Below, piece after piece: positions 36,594 through 49,721 of a DNA stretch of 64,000 nucleotides. The DNA lies in the NCBI RefSeq assembly GCF_001632365.1, contig NW_024468523.1, positions 219,944-283,943 on the forward strand. Direction: 5' to 3'. The translations under genes were made by a program, and so were the position numbers. This DNA comes from Laetiporus sulphureus 93-53 (taxonomy: Eukaryota; Basidiomycota; Agaricomycetes; Polyporales; Laetiporaceae). A model generated the notes under the pieces. It was not told the DNA's origin and did no database searches. It worked only from the letters and a program-made list of their open reading frames with translations. The number at the start of each line of letters is the position of its first letter. Position 1 is the first letter of the stretch.

Positions 36594-39500
36594 TCATACA
36601 GTGCGTGTCCGAAGCCCTCGTAGAATGTCCTTCACAATACGAAGCCAAAGCAGCGTTCTCTCCACCTCCTCCTCAGCGTCATCGATACTTGCCTCCACCC
36701 GGCTCAACAACAGCCCGCCCAGATCCTGGATGTCCCCATCAACCCCGTCATCACATGATTCATTTGTAATGGATGCACCAGCGGACTGTGCTCGAGGGCG
36801 TTGGAGTACAGATGTAGGGGAATGAGAAGATCTCTGATCGTCATTTTGATCTTGAGGCAGGCTGGGCACAAAGACATACGACTCAGAAATAGAGCCTCGG
36901 GCATGCGATCTTGGATAAGGTGATCCGACGAGCTCTAGAGATTTCAGACGAGCCTTGACGATTTATTCAGTATCTCGTGGTGAGAGCAAAGTCGACAGAA
37001 CTAACCGTCAAAACCTTCTGCAATGCGATCTCCACTTTTGAGACAAGCGTATTGGCACTCCCGATTGATTGTTCCGTCTGTCAAGTATGTTACTAATGAT
37101 TACAACAGCTAACACAAGGAAACGTACTGCATCAAGACACTTTTCAATACGCAGCAGATCTTGATATGCTACCGTGAGAGCTTTTGGAGAACCATGCGGA
37201 GACATATATCTGGTCATCTCTCTACGACTAGCTTCTGCACCGTCGGTGAATGAGAAGAATGTTCCGCGTGAGGGGGTTCCTGCAGAAGTTGGCTCAGGAG
37301 ATTGCAAAATACCTGGATCACGGGCAGGAGGGATCCTGGCGTGGGCTTCAGGCTTGATTTTCCGGATCAACCATGCCTTCAGTCTGGCTGTGCTGGTCAT
37401 GGCTATATCCTTGCCAAGAGGATGTGTCGACTCGGGGAAGGTTGTGCTCCTCTGCCTCGACAACCGTCTAATTGATACGGAATCCTTCTCAAGCGAACCA
37501 AAACGTATATTTCGCTCCACAGGGGGTTTCTGAGTGTCCATAAAGGTAACGGCAGGGATGGGCGGGACCAACGGAGGCAAGAAAGAGTCGAACTCAGAGA
37601 AGGAACGATGTTCTATCAGAGAGGCTGGTAGGTCCGTCATGGAACGCCATTTCTTGCCCCTGCTCACGAGCACGTAACTACCCTCGGTGATTGCAGTGGC
37701 ATCGGATTCATTAGAATCGGTCGTACGCCTCCTAGCGTGCTCGGTGCTATCTCGTGCATCATCAAGCCTAAGATGTCCGCCTTCAGGGCGACCCATCGAA
37801 AGCGCCTTGACTTCCCTATACAGACCATGCGCCAGTTCGAAAGACCTGCGGGCATCACTTAGCTCGGCGCTGACATCGCTGACACATATTCGCAGGTGGG
37901 CGAGTAATCGATCACTCATGTCCGACGCCGCCTGCATTATTGCCCGACATTTGTGTAGGTCAACCGGATCCGCAACGAGGTTGTCCGAAATGTATCGCAA
38001 ACTATTGAGGATTCGTCGAGATGCCTGACCGCAGTCAAATTTGGCAGTGATAGTTTTCCTTTCAGGCAGTCGGGACGAGCACGAAGAATTTATCATCGAA
38101 GATGCCGCAGTTGTGGGAGGAGGCATAGACTGGACGGATGTCGAGGTGGATGGCCTAATAGTACGGATGGATGTCGAAGAGCTCGGACGTTTCGGTTTTA
38201 CGTCAACACCGAAGGCTCCAAGCATGTCTGGAGCACAAACCTGTAGCGCCGTCAACCTGCAACTCATGAGTTGCGAGCGGTTCATCAACGAGAACCTATG
38301 ACTCACCCACTCGAATTTTGCAGCTTCCGGACTTCGCCAGTTGGATCGCACGCGAGAAAAGCAGATAAAACGTCTATATTCCGGCCGTGCTCAGCAGCAA
38401 CGTGAAAACAAGTGTTCAAGTTGTGATCTCTGGCTGATAGAGGAGCATGAAGCTGGCGGACCAGATGGAGAATAAACGAGCGGATAGATGCAGCATGTTC
38501 CGCGCTCCGCGACCGCTTCGCTCTGTGTGCAAGGCAATGCAAAGGGGTTTCATGCCCAGAGGTTGTGTAGAGGCCGACATCAGCGCCGGCGAAGTAGAGA
38601 GCATCGAGAATCTCCAACGTCGGTTCCTCCATGGATACACAGTAATGGATCGGGCTCCATCCAGTCGAGTCGGGATAATTAACCAGGAACGGGGGATATG
38701 ACGTCGAGGTGGAAATAGTTGCTCGCGCGGTGGAGAACAACATTGCTTGCAAGCGATATGAATCAGAAGCGAGCACGCTCTGTACAAGAGTCCCAGCAGA
38801 CGTCGCGAGATCTTGCGAGGAGTACGAAAAACAGTGCGTCGACTTCGATAGTACATGCCGAGGTGAGATCAGGATAAGATCAAGCATATCTTGGGGTATA
38901 GAGATAGCGTTGTGACCAATCTTGGACTGGTGACATTGAGAGGTCGTCAAACGTGAGTAGCTGGAGTTTGACTCACGATAAATGCGCGCATTCTGTACCT
39001 GCACAAGGTACTCTCGAACAGCCATAGCACGTGAGGATGACGGAGAGCATATTGAATAGCAGAACGATGATTGGCGTCCCTATAATCAAGCTTGGCATAG
39101 CTTGCGAGCTGTGTGATCAGAGCCAATATCAGCATGCAATGCACTGGCTACCGTGTATGACTGACCAGGCATCGCACGACCTCTAGCCTTCCATCCCGAG
39201 CAGCATCTGCTGGACTCATAAGGTTTCCAGAAAAAAACTGCACAGGCTTGTAAAAACTCACACATGAGTGGTGTAGCCCCAGACGTGTCCATGCCATTCA
39301 CAGAGACCATACCATAACTATCCTCTAACAACAGTTGAACGACCTCGCGAAGATCGAGCCAAGCCGCCAGGGACAAAGGCGAGACTCCCCGTACCGGACC
39401 ATTTAGCGTTTTCAACGAGATATCGACATGATCGAGGAGCAACCTCAGAATCAGTAGACGATCTGATAGTCTGAATGACGGGTCTGACACGTCTACGTTC

Positions 39501-39752
39501 TCCCAACTAGTCGCACGATGCCTATGAGCAATCCACAGCAAATGCACAAAGTGAGTTACTATCATACCTGTCCCCTGCAATGGCATTTGTCACTGCAGTC
39601 CTCCCTGCATCGTCGACCGCATTGACATCGGCACCACGTCCAAGAGCTCGTCTAACCGCTGACACATCCGCCCTCGTCGCAGCATCCAATAATGCTACAG
39701 ACTCGGGTACAGCACGTTCCGGGTCGTATCGGTCATGATCCGTCGCCGTCAT
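36594..39752 (-). CDS. ankyrin-repeat protein with helical C-terminus
   Basis: ATG at 39752 (MTATDHDRYDPERAV). The N-terminal half is ankyrin repeats: VALLDAATRADVSAVRRAL, GRGADVNAVDDAGRT, GVSPLSLAAWLDLREVVQLL, YRDANHRSAIQYAL, GWSPIHYCVSM, and HETPLHCLAHRA, NTCFHVAAEHGRN. A Ser/Pro-rich linker follows, then a helical region (DPVDLHKCRAIMQAASD, SDARRSFELAHGLYREV) and low-complexity sequence. It ends in a coiled-coil-like tail (VEASIDDAEEEVERTLLWL) with stop TGA 36596-36594. Several introns, some boundaries approximate. The layout is consistent with a scaffold or adaptor protein; I cannot name a specific function. Confidence 0.75.
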
Positions 39753-40534
39753 GCTCCACCGATGCAACAGAAGTCGACTAGCAGACGGGACCTACAGCCT
39801 AGGCTCCTCGCCGAGGAGAGCGAGGTGGGGGAATGGCGGACGTTCGAGCCCATATAAGCAGTGCTTGCCACGACAGACAGGGTCGGAATAGAAGCACATG
39901 AGGCATGCGAATGTCCGAATGGATCAGAAGACTGAGCTGGCGTCCATCTGTCTTCTTCTCTGGATGCCTAACGAAGATTGGACTTGGCCGCGAGGCGGCG
40001 TTTAGGCGAGCCGATTTCGAGAAAACTCATACACTATCGGTTCGGCTTTTGCTAGGACGTCGAGGACGATACCGCGAAACTAAGCAGAAGCGAAGAGCAT
40101 CGCGAGCGGCGTGTCGGATGGTCGATGAAACGTAGCAAGATATATTCTGCAGTTGCATCGGAGGACGTCAACATTGCACTCGACAAATCTGTAACATTCA
40201 CGGTGGTGGCACTTGGCGCCCATTAGGCGAACTTCACACGCCTCAGACGGCTCCGATCAACGCTTTTCTTCTCCCCAGAGAACAATGAGCACGAACGGAC
40301 TATACGAACACTGGGCAGATGACGAGGACAAGTTGCTATAGACAATATATGTGCTGCAAATGACAAAGGGGCTATAATATGTTACAGATGATGACTGTGG
40401 GGACGGAAGGCTGTGCCTCTGAACCTGGTCCAAATCACAGACGCTGCTACATGATCCAACCCAGCTGATGGCTGGTGACATCGCTTCTATTGGTCCGTAC
40501 GGCATGCTGGATGCAAGCGGCCCCGGCAAAGCGG
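39753..40534. other. intergenic, promoter of ankyrin gene and 3' UTR of MEX67
   Basis: Two genes on the minus strand flank this 780-bp stretch. A TATATG-like tract at 39851-39859, about 100 bp upstream of the ankyrin ATG, is a possible TATA element. Other ORFs here are short and unconvincing. Confidence 0.5.
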
Positions 40535-42931
40535 TTACATGAACGCATCTCGGGATAGCGTGCCCTATTAGGTCAAGATCGAAGATGGGGATCAGGAGAT
40601 CAGCCACTCGCTGAGTCGAAGGCTAAACCACGCGCGTACCTTCACCTGCTCGAAGTTTGTCACGGCGCGCTCCATATCCCACCCGTTGCCTTCTAGACAC
40701 TGCACGGCAAAACTGACGTTGAGACCTGTGCGCTGGCATATCTGCAGCACCAATGACCGTTGAGGTTCCGGCTATGGATACGTTATCAGAATCGATTCGT
40801 GGTCACTCAGGCAACAACCTCGCTATCAAGCGCGAAACACTCACCATTGCCGCTAGCGCTTCCTGAAGATGCGGTGGGATCTGCGGCTGTTCCGAAGTCG
40901 CACTGTGGGATGCAGCCGGTAACGGATCCTCAGCTTGCATGCGCATCGGACCGGGTCGCCAAGCTTCGTGGCTTGAATATGCTCGTACGACGAGCTGATC
41001 GGAGAGTATGAGCACGTCCCAACCGCTCTGCTTTGCTCTGAACACACGTGAGAGGACCGCAGAATGAATTAAGCATCCGCGGTGCTAGGCAAAAACAACT
41101 CACCGAGACCCCTCTGGAGCAGGAGCCAGAATGAAGGAGCGATCAAATGAACGAATTCCGTGTGATGGTTCTGCAAGAAGCCGCATTGGCGAGCATCACG
41201 GTGTGAGTGGCTAGCGAGAACGTACCTTCCTCAAACTGGCCATGCACAGTGACGAATAGCTGCGTAGAATCTCCTGCCTGCACAGGCCACGCATCCAGGC
41301 AAAATTTCTCTGGAGCCCCGGCAACATCATGCTTGGTAATAGGCAAATCGGCCATTGCTTTGACTGCTCGTTCATTGCCAACATGAAGCGACTTCGTAGT
41401 TTTACTGAGGCTGCCACCCATCCGATTCAAGTTGCGCGAACCACCGAGGCCACCTTGCAACCAAGGAGTCCATTCGAGCTTCCTTTGATTTGGCATGTCC
41501 TTCGAATGGTGATAACCTTCAATCTTCGCGCGAGCGGGTATCGTCGTATTCGCGGAGAAAGAGAATGTGGCACTTGGATGGTACACATCCATCAGCGCCG
41601 CACGTTGGTTATCAAATAGTGGGAAATATCTGAGATCCGCTCATCAGTGATCGATAGCTCGGTAGTGGTGTTAGAACCCACCTCATGAGGAAATTGCTGA
41701 CGATAGAGCTATCGACTCCTGTGATGAAGGACGGCTGCATCTCGGCCGGGAACGTCGTTGCTGTGGGTTTCTGAACTTGCGAGGAAGAGGACGTCGATGT
41801 CTGCGGCGCGTCGAAGGCAATTTTCGGGATCGGCTCCATGTCCAGCATCTCTAGTGTAGGGAATCGGCGGGTAATCTCGCTAGTGCAATTCGTCAACAAA
41901 ATGTATCCAGAGAGCTTCAATAGCGATACCTCTTATAACGATCAACCCGATTGTTTTTGTATTCCACCTCTCGCAGTGGGTTGTCGATCAAGATCAGCTC
42001 GCGCAGCTTCGTCAAACGGCCCCTCTTCCCTGAAATATAATCAATGTCTCTCCACGCAGATAGCTTGTTGCCTTGCAGCGAGAGGTTGGCAAGTTTCGGC
42101 AGGTAATGCGATAGACGGGCAAACGCCGCGCCCGTAGTGAGATTATTGTAGCCTAGCGAGATTGTTTGCACCTGGGAGACATGAATGAGGATGAAATGTC
42201 TGTGTCAAGGGAAGCATACCTCAGGCGAGAGCATCGATGCGAGCTTGAACATGACCGAGAGCTCCTTTGTCGGCGAGCCCACCGCTTGCGGCGGCATTAA
42301 ACGGTTCCTCTGCACAAATTCGTCCTCCGCGATTCGCTGGAACAACAGTCAATGACTCATTGAGTATGAGTGCGGAGAACGCTCACCTCCAAATTGAGGT
42401 ACCTTGCTTCGGGATTCCACCGTCGGTTCACAAATTCTCTCCATAGGTCGACGACCTTGCGTTCCACGAGAGTAGCATCACCACTTGAGATAGCATTCCT
42501 GCGAAGACGGCCCACTGTTCCCCTCGCTGCACCACGGATGGCCAACGATTCGCCTGCTGCTAGCCGGGAGGCAAGCTTCAGTAGACAGGGAGACGCGAAA
42601 GGTGAGCGTGGAACAGTGTGAGCGCAGTATTTCAGACAGACGAGAAGCGACGGGGATGTGGCGAGGTCTAGCCGTCACTAGGGGTGTATGAGTAGGAAAC
42701 AAGCGTGTCATTTACCATGGCTGTTCGAGACGAGGACGCAGGCTGGTCTTTGCCAGTGACTGCATCGATAGCGCGGGGTCGGTGGGATGAACGTGTCTTC
42801 TTGTAGGAGGAGCCTTTCCGTCCGCCTGGACGATCAGACGCGTCGTGCATGCGTTCATCACGGTCAATGAGACCTGCACTGCGAAGAGCATATGCTGCAA
42901 CCTTCCGGCTGCCAGAAGCGGAGTTTGACAT
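40535..42931 (-). CDS. MEX67: mRNA export receptor MEX67 (NXF1/TAP family)
   Basis: Carries bulk mRNA through the nuclear pore with its partner Mtr2. Domain order from ATG 42931: basic N-terminus with Arg/Lys-rich RNA-binding stretch, LRR domain ([46 protein letters not shown]), the connecting [16 protein letters not shown], the NTF2-like domain ([44 protein letters not shown]) and a C-terminal UBA-like TAP-C domain ([33 protein letters not shown]). The last intron ends at AATAG, giving the terminal GTLSRDAFM and stop TAA 40537-40535, which fits the family end. About eight introns. Confidence 0.93.
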
Positions 42932-43515
42932 GGAGAGTGAAGTTCAAAATGGTGATTACGCGGGTAGAAGAAAGAGGCTGCAGATTGTGTCGCCTTCTCG
43001 ACCACAGAATGAAGTTACCGATGCGACGTCCGAGTAGTTTTGCAGGGACGTCAGTGGCAGGTCAAGGAGGCGGTGGCTGCGAACTGAGATGCGACGAAGT
43101 CGAAGTCAGGTCAGCACAGTCACGGTTCCGACAATTGTCACATCGTGATTCTGTGATGTAGTCACAGTTAATGTCACGCAGATTTCACTTTCCCGCGTTC
43201 TCTGCTCGCCTCCGGCAATGGGCATGTAAAATCGAAGAAAATGGTCTGAAGTCGCTGAAAACTCAGCGCAACCTTCCATACGCACTGAGACGCGCATAGT
43301 AGAAGTCCAGAATAGGGCTACTTCACTCATAATCCATTTGTGAAGCTGAGCCTTGCCCTCAGTCGGGAGCTCGACGGCACGGGCGGTTTGCAGCCCCGCG
43401 GAATGCAAGTCTCCCACGGCATTTCTTTGTCCTTCATGAACGACGTTTTCGCCTCCTAGCTCGTCCAGCGTTACAGGGTACCGCCATCTGCATCTATTTC
43501 CTGAAAAAATAAACG
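42932..43515. promoter_or_regulatory. shared upstream region of MEX67 and an AT-hook/Myb gene
   Basis: 584 bp separate the divergent start codons of MEX67 (-) and the AT-hook/SANT gene (+). No gene is needed to explain the ORFs here. A bidirectional promoter is inferred from layout only. Confidence 0.45.
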
Positions 43516-45779
43516 ATGGACAACCCGCAGTATTATCAACCCTTGTCTCACGCTCTCCATCCTCTCCCCTCCAGTCACCAATCTCAGCAGCAACAATACG
43601 CTTCGTATGCTTCTCACGCTCAATCGACGGTCCCAAATGGCGCAGCCCATACCCAGCGAGAGGAGGAAGAGGAGGAGGAAGAGGACGATGAGGAGATCGT
43701 AGAAGAGGAGCTCGACCATCATGACCCGGATCGCCAGCGCGCAAGCAATCAGTCATCTCCACGATCCACAGTTCAATCGCAGGCACCATCCGCAGGGTGG
43801 GTTGAATACGCGTCGTATCGAAGTCGGTTGCTGACATTCACTCCGAAGGCTGGCCGCGACCACTACGAATCCCATCATCAACAAGCCAGGAGGTACGACA
43901 CAGGATGCGGCGAATCAGTCGGCAACAGATGTCGATGAGTCCGGCAAACGCAAACCAGGTCGCCCAAGGGGTTCCAGGAACCGTAAACCAAGAGCTTCTG
44001 CAGGGACTGTCACCAAAGCACCTGCGAATTCTCAGCATCCAGGGTTCTATCAATATCCGCCTGCGCCTAGTGGCGCAGTCTCGCAAAATCAACAGTTTTA
44101 TGAGTTCCAGTGGCGTGCTTTGAACCTTTGTTCAGAGTTCTACAATGCTGCAGAAGAGCTTGTCGTATGTTTCGCATCAGACGCCCTATTTGTACACTGT
44201 CTCTCTAACGCTGCCCATTGCTTGCAGAAAGCCGCTTCGCCCGTCGTCATCGCGCAGTGTTACCAGATGGGTCCATCGACAAAGATCGATCCATTGGCCA
44301 TGATCGCCGACGCAAAGCGCGTGTGCGACAATCTCGTGAGCTGAGCGTGATGATGGAGTGAGTGTCATTCTGACGTTCCTTGCAGCTTGCGAACCCTAGT
44401 CAGCTGGTCGGAAGCCCTCCTCCGCCCGTATATTCCATGCCGTCGTACCCTCAGATGCCGCCGCCGCCTTCTGCTACTACATCTGCGGGTAATTCGACGA
44501 ACCCCTCTGCAGTAATCACTAATCCGCAATCATTTGTGATGTCTCTCGGCTCTATGCCTCCCCCCTCTCACGCACCTCCGCAGCCGTATTACGCATCTCC
44601 AATGTATCCAACAGCTGCGGCGCGCTATCCTACCACTCCATACTACTCATACCCTTCCCAGCCCTACTATACCCCGCCTCCGCAGCCTGCGGCCCAACCC
44701 GCTCAGATTACCCCTACGCCCTCCTCGACGCCCACCACAGGGTCTGTCTCGACCTTCAATGCTGTCACAGGTTCGGCGGCTCCCGGTGGAACATCAGGTG
44801 CCTGGTCTGAGGAGGAGACTGAGCGTCTGAGGAGGCTTGCAGAGCAGAGTCGAGAGATGGGTGGCGCTCAGAATAAGGGTGAGATTGAATGGGATTGGGT
44901 GGTGCAGCAGTGGGGGAACAGCAGGACCAGGTAGGTATTATACGGGAAGGCAAAGAACTCTAATATATACATCTAACGTGACATGAGCAGACATCAGATC
45001 CTACTGAAAGCCACCTCAATGGGTCTTAAGGAGAGCACTACCAGAGGAACAAAGCGTCGACGAGAAACTGATGCGGGCGCTGGGGAGAACCATGAACACA
45101 CCACCGCCCCAGCTTCCCACGCTACTGCAACCCCAGGTACGGCCACTGGAGGTGCATCTGCACCTGCACCTGCACCTGCACCTGCACCGCCTTCTACTCC
45201 AGCGGCCCCCGCGACAAGCGCCGGAAGTATCCCTTCCGCTAACGCATCTCCTGCGATGCCTCCGCAGCGTCCCCCTTCCTCATCGCAGCAACCGACTACG
45301 ATTGCCCCCTCACGGACTACTACGACCTCGTCTCCCGCTGCCTCTAATCTGCCATGGCCTATGCCTACGGTTGCTGCGAATACGCCTTCTCCTGTGATCT
45401 CCAGCTCACAGATAGAGCAACGCAGCAACTATTATCGTCCGCGTCCAACGCAGACAGCCTCATACGCTGCTTCTGCCAGCACGAACACCACCACTTATGC
45501 CGCGTCTGCTGCGAGTGCTACGAACACTGCGGCATATGGGGCTCCACCAACGAACTCTCGCCCAACATCATCACATGGTGGTGTCGCTGCCACACATCAA
45601 TACATGTATCGACCGAACGGTGCGCCGACCAGTGGAAGGAGGGACGGATCGTAAGACCGCCAGTTGGATATCACGGGCATGTAATGATATCATGATTATT
45701 TCTCTCCTTTTTTCCTGCTATTAGGTCTCAGAACGAGCGGGATCCCCCGGTGCCTTTCCGTCTGCAACCGACTCGGTAA
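43516..45779 (+). CDS. AT-hook and Myb/SANT-like nuclear protein
   Basis: Probable chromatin or transcription factor. From ATG 43516: a Gln/His-rich start, an acidic run ([18 protein letters not shown]), then, after an intron closing in phase 2, an AT-hook with the core KRKPGRPRGSRNRKP. A conserved-looking helical block follows (FYEFQWRALNLCSEFYNAAE, QCYQMGPSTKIDPLAMIADA), then a Pro/Tyr-rich stretch and one Myb/SANT-like unit (AWSEEETERLRRLAEQSR, EIEWDWVVQQWGNSRTRHQ). The tail is low-complexity Ala/Pro/Thr. The last small exon ends VPFRLQPTR, stop TAA 45777-45779. About five introns. Target genes cannot be inferred. Confidence 0.82.
45161..45188 (+). repeat. CACCTG hexanucleotide microsatellite in coding sequence
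   Basis: More than four perfect CACCTG units in a row, read in frame as alternating Ala-Pro inside the low-complexity tail of the AT-hook/Myb protein. Copy-number change would add or remove Ala-Pro pairs without shifting the frame. Confidence 0.9.
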
Positions 45780-46265
45780 CTATCGTCGAGCAGTCCTAGG
45801 TCGTGCTATTCGCTCGTACAGTGATGTATGCGTGTTCAATCCATCGAGGCCCGTCATGGACGATGAAGTAGTTCTCGGTTGGGAAGCTGTCCGTTAAATT
45901 GTTGATTCCAAAAATGCCTTTTCTCGCTTTGCTTTTCCTCTGTTACGTGTGGAATGGTTCTGTTGCGCCGCAACGATGTACTTGGATTTAGATTGTTATT
46001 CATGAACGGCTTTCTGGGATAGGAGGTCGCGGTGGTCCACCTTCGCGCGAATCGGTTATGCACCTGGTCCGGTCCGGTCCGACGACGGCGTGAGTTCTAG
46101 ATTGATCCAATTCAAACAACCGCTCTCCTGTCTCTCGTTCGTTCGCTACCTGCAATTGCCAGCCCAAACGAACCGGTTTGACCTTCATGGCTCAAATGTG
46201 TGTAGCATTTGATCAGAGACCCTTTTTCCGCCATACTCAGTGACTCTGTATGAAGAGGATCCAAC

Positions 46266-47937
46266 GTGTCGAGCACCGTTGGAGATGGCAACGGCCAATT
46301 CCAAGGCTCTGCCAGCGGGCAGCACGTCAATCCAGCCCGCAATGCTGAGGTGATCCAGGTTCGTGACCTGCTCCGTGTGCTTCTGGAGTCTGGAACCCAC
46401 AACTATTATGATCGTTTGGTAGGGATCAAGGAGCACACCATACGAGTCCGCCTCTGCAGTCAATTACCAAGCATCGCACATATATCCTAATAGTGTCGTA
46501 CCCTACGGCAGCTCCTCGCTTTCGGGTGCAAACGTCCTCCCGCCCACTCAGGTTATATATCCTCCTTCTCAGTCGCAGAGCCGCAGTCAGCCTGGCACAC
46601 CATCTACTAGCCCGGCGGCGGCGGGGAAGCGCAAGGAGACGGAGGATGGGAGCCACAACCCTGCCCCGAGGAAGCGACGTCCACCGTCCCTTCCGAATGG
46701 AGATGATCCAGATGTAGGGCCGAATGGTGGTCCAAAGCACTGGACGGATAGCGAGAAGACGAGCTTGTTCAATTGGCTCCTGCTTCATGACAATCATTGG
46801 GACATGTTCCGTACGAAGATGAACACTGTGTTCCGCGATGTGAGTTCGCATTTCCAGTGCGGCGGCCCCCGCGCGCGTCTACTGACTGCTTTGCAGGCAT
46901 CCGCGCAGATTTTTGGTGGCCGAAAGTCCTTCACGGCGTTGAAGAGTTGTTACCACCGCAATGTCGAGACTTTCAAACAGATATTCGCATTTGAGGTGTA
47001 CCTGTCTCGCTTACCTCCGGACCCGAACAACCCTGCGGATGGAAATGCCCCCTTTTCTGACCGAATTCATGACCCTACGATGGCACGCCAGGCATATCTA
47101 GAACAGAAGCTGGAAGAAGCGCGTGGAGCCGGTGTGCCAGTGGCAAATTTGAATATGAAGGTGATCGACCATTGGCACCAAAAGGGATGGTACAATTTAT
47201 TCAAGAGCCGGTAAGTCAAATGGAGTAACCGTATCTTGTTCCGTGTAATCCAACACGCGGTCAGGTTTCGAGAAGACCCTAGAACAGGACTTCCCATACC
47301 CTCCTACGGACCGTCGAGTTTGTCGTTTCCAGCAGAAGGATCTTCGAATCAAATGCTGTACCCTCCTTCTGCTATCGACCCGCAGCTCACCAACAGCAAC
47401 GCCGATGAGGAAGAGGAGGAGGAGGAAGAGGATGTCGAGCAGCAAGTTCAAGAAACCCTGATGAGCCCTATGCACAACAATCATCCCGGCCCCAGCACCA
47501 GCGCTGCCCAAAGTGACTCGCAGATTCCTCCAAATCCGACTGGACGCGACGCGCCGCTGCCTCCGACGCCCATCCTGCCGCAGAAGGCTTCACAGCCGCA
47601 CAGCTCCACCCGCAGGACTGTTGCACCCAGTCTCGCGCCTGATCTCCGGACAGAACAGATGCATCTTCAGATGATGCAAGCCATGGATCGCTTTACTGCT
47701 GTCACGAACTCGCTTATGGATCAATGTGCGACATTATCACAGCTTCTCGTCGCCGAGGCGGAGGAACGGAAGATAAGAGCACAGGCTCAGAGCGAGAGGG
47801 TTGGGAAGAAGGAGGATGGGCTGAACAGGAAGGAGAAGGCCACGCTCGCTACGGAGATGCTAGCGAACGCGGACGTGGGCGACGAGGTGCGCAAGGCAGC
47901 GGCGGACTATCTGAAGAGGCTGTTTATGAGCGAATGA
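46266..47937 (+). CDS. second Myb/SANT-like nuclear protein (start unresolved)
   Basis: Adjacent to and on the same strand as the AT-hook gene. The frame from 46266 has no ATG, so the true start is in an upstream exon I could not place. The exon ending ARNAE joins GSRSTPYESASAVNYQ across an intron closing at GGTAG. A basic NLS-like stretch (KRKETEDGSHNPAPRKRRPP) precedes a SANT-like domain split by an intron (KHWTDSEKTSLFNWLLLHD, WDMFRTKMNTVFRD, then ASAQIFGGRKSFTALKSCY, FEVYLSRLP). An acidic run ([14 protein letters not shown]) and a C-terminal coiled coil follow (MMQAMDRFTAVTNSLMDQC, AEAEERKIRAQ). Stop TGA 47935-47937. It shares the SANT-plus-acidic-run layout with its neighbour, but close paralogy is not evident. 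Confidence 0.75.
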
Positions 47938-48779
47938 AGGCCAAGGACGATTGGACTAGTACGTGAAAGAAGGCTGCATCTGATTGTGATTCGCGATGTA
48001 TGCGCGACCTGTATTTACGCATTGGCAAAGGTTATGGAACGGTCCTATACATAAATGCCCAGCGTTCCGAGTCTCCGAGGCTACGACAATGACCGTCAAA
48101 TCGTTACCCGATGTCACCACTACGATGACAGGTGCGCACGACAGGAACGACTTTAGAATCGATCTCCTTCCTTCACCTCATTTCCATTTTGTAGTACAGA
48201 TAACTTAATGGGCAACGCATCTTCGTCAGGCGACCTCCCCTCTCCTCACTCGCAATGACCGTGTCGCTGCAGTCTAGTGTGTCCAACGACCATGCTCCAC
48301 TCCGTCGCGTTCGGAGGAACGTCAAGAGGACAGGCCGGCCCTATCAGCAGCACTTCCTCTTCGTGTTAGGATTGTCGGATATGACCAGTTCGCGACCACC
48401 GCTATCAAAGCAGCGAACCAAAACGGAGGTGATTATCTTGAGGTACCCTGGAGCCACTTTGACAGCATAGTAAGTGTTCCTCCAGCTGTTCAAATATGGT
48501 GCGACTTCTCAACATCTGTATGCCGCAGATGTTGGTAATGAAAAGAATCGAAGACAAAGTGTGCATCCCCGTTATGTACTGGGTAAGACCCGTGCTCACT
48601 GTCAACAGAGGATGGATGAACAATGTACGCATAGCGTCTGGCAAGCAATGGAATCGTACTCGAGCCAAACACCCGCATGAGCGAGCAGTCGCTGTTTGTG
48701 AACTCGAGCAGTGGCGTAGTTGGTGGGTTCAAAACCTGCATTCTGCGAAGGTAGTCGTTCTGAATGAGACTCCGTAGAA
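47938..48779. other. intergenic with a short uncertain ORF
   Basis: An ATG-initiated ORF at 48255-48470 (71 codons) has no recognisable domain. It could be a first exon of the uncertain coding region that follows, or chance. No other feature seen. Confidence 0.4.
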
Positions 48780-49721
48780 TTGACCCTGGTACCCATTAAC
48801 GCTCTTAAAGGTTATATCGCTCAAACCCAACAGAAGCACGAATGGAAGGTTCTCACTCCCGCCACGACTACGTCTTCTGATCCACGTGCTCGAGCTCCCC
48901 CTGCATGGTCTGTCTATATTCACCAACGCACGCATGCGGTGAAGATTTTGCGCCGAGCGCTGGATGAACACGCTGGCATTCCCCTCGACCCCCTCCTCGT
49001 GCAGATTCGTGCAGGCATCGAAGCTGCACTCGAAACCACCGGTCTGTCGCCCACTGAACAGAGTGCTGTTGCAGATGGTGTCGTTCCGCTATATGTAAAT
49101 CTGGAGGACGACATGGACATGGTGAGAACCCTCTCGCATGCTAAGTATGCACAATATGGCCTTGCCCGCTCCCCACATCACCTAGTGCGTGTTGCACGGC
49201 GACGCGGAAATCTTGACACGCATTTACTCTCCATCGACACCGGCAGCGATTGACATGCACCTGTCGTACCATCGCGCTTCGAGCATGTTTCGCACGGAAT
49301 ACGATTTCAACGTGATCTATCGTATTCATTCGGAACTCTCGCGTCCGAAAGCCGGACGGAACGGATGGCGTGCAATGTTTTCGCTCGGATGGAAAGACTA
49401 GGACGACGACACGGTCATGGACAACAGTTGGTCAATGCAGCATGCAAACATCGAGCAATTGCAAACTGTTCTATTCGGTCCCGGACCTCTCGGTGGCTCC
49501 GATGTCCCTGGGAGCAAGATGACGAAGGTAGACATGCTCTGCTTCTTAATGGCGTCGGTGAGAGTACCATTCTTTTCTTTGTTACGCAAAACGCGGGCGA
49601 TGGCGTAGATGGGCTGCGTTGGGGAAAGCTGGTCCGCGCTGGAGACAGGATCGTATGGGAGATCAACGATTCTGAGTGGCTGGGGAATGTCATTCGCAAG
49701 GCTTGCGGCGTCTCTCTCTGA
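48780..49721 (+). CDS. uncertain coding region, unrecognised product
   Basis: Open frame 48780-49119 (protein-like, for example HQRTHAVKILRRALDEHAG and GLSPTEQSAVADGVVPLYV) ends at a good donor GTGAGA. It can splice to 49181-49401 (HGDAEILTRIYSPSTP, SSMFRTEYDFNVIYRIH). A separate block joins HALLLNGV to DGLRWGKLVRAGDRIVWEI across an intron at 49556-49607, ending IRKACGVSL at 49721. The two halves do not obviously belong to one protein, and antisense frames are also open, so this may be two small genes or a decaying locus. No start codon is assigned. Confidence 0.35.

Noticed and set aside
46184..46265. ATG at 46184 as the start of the second SANT-like gene
   Set aside because: The frame meets a stop and none of the donor/acceptor pairs I tried joins it in phase to the exon at 46266; the start is left open.
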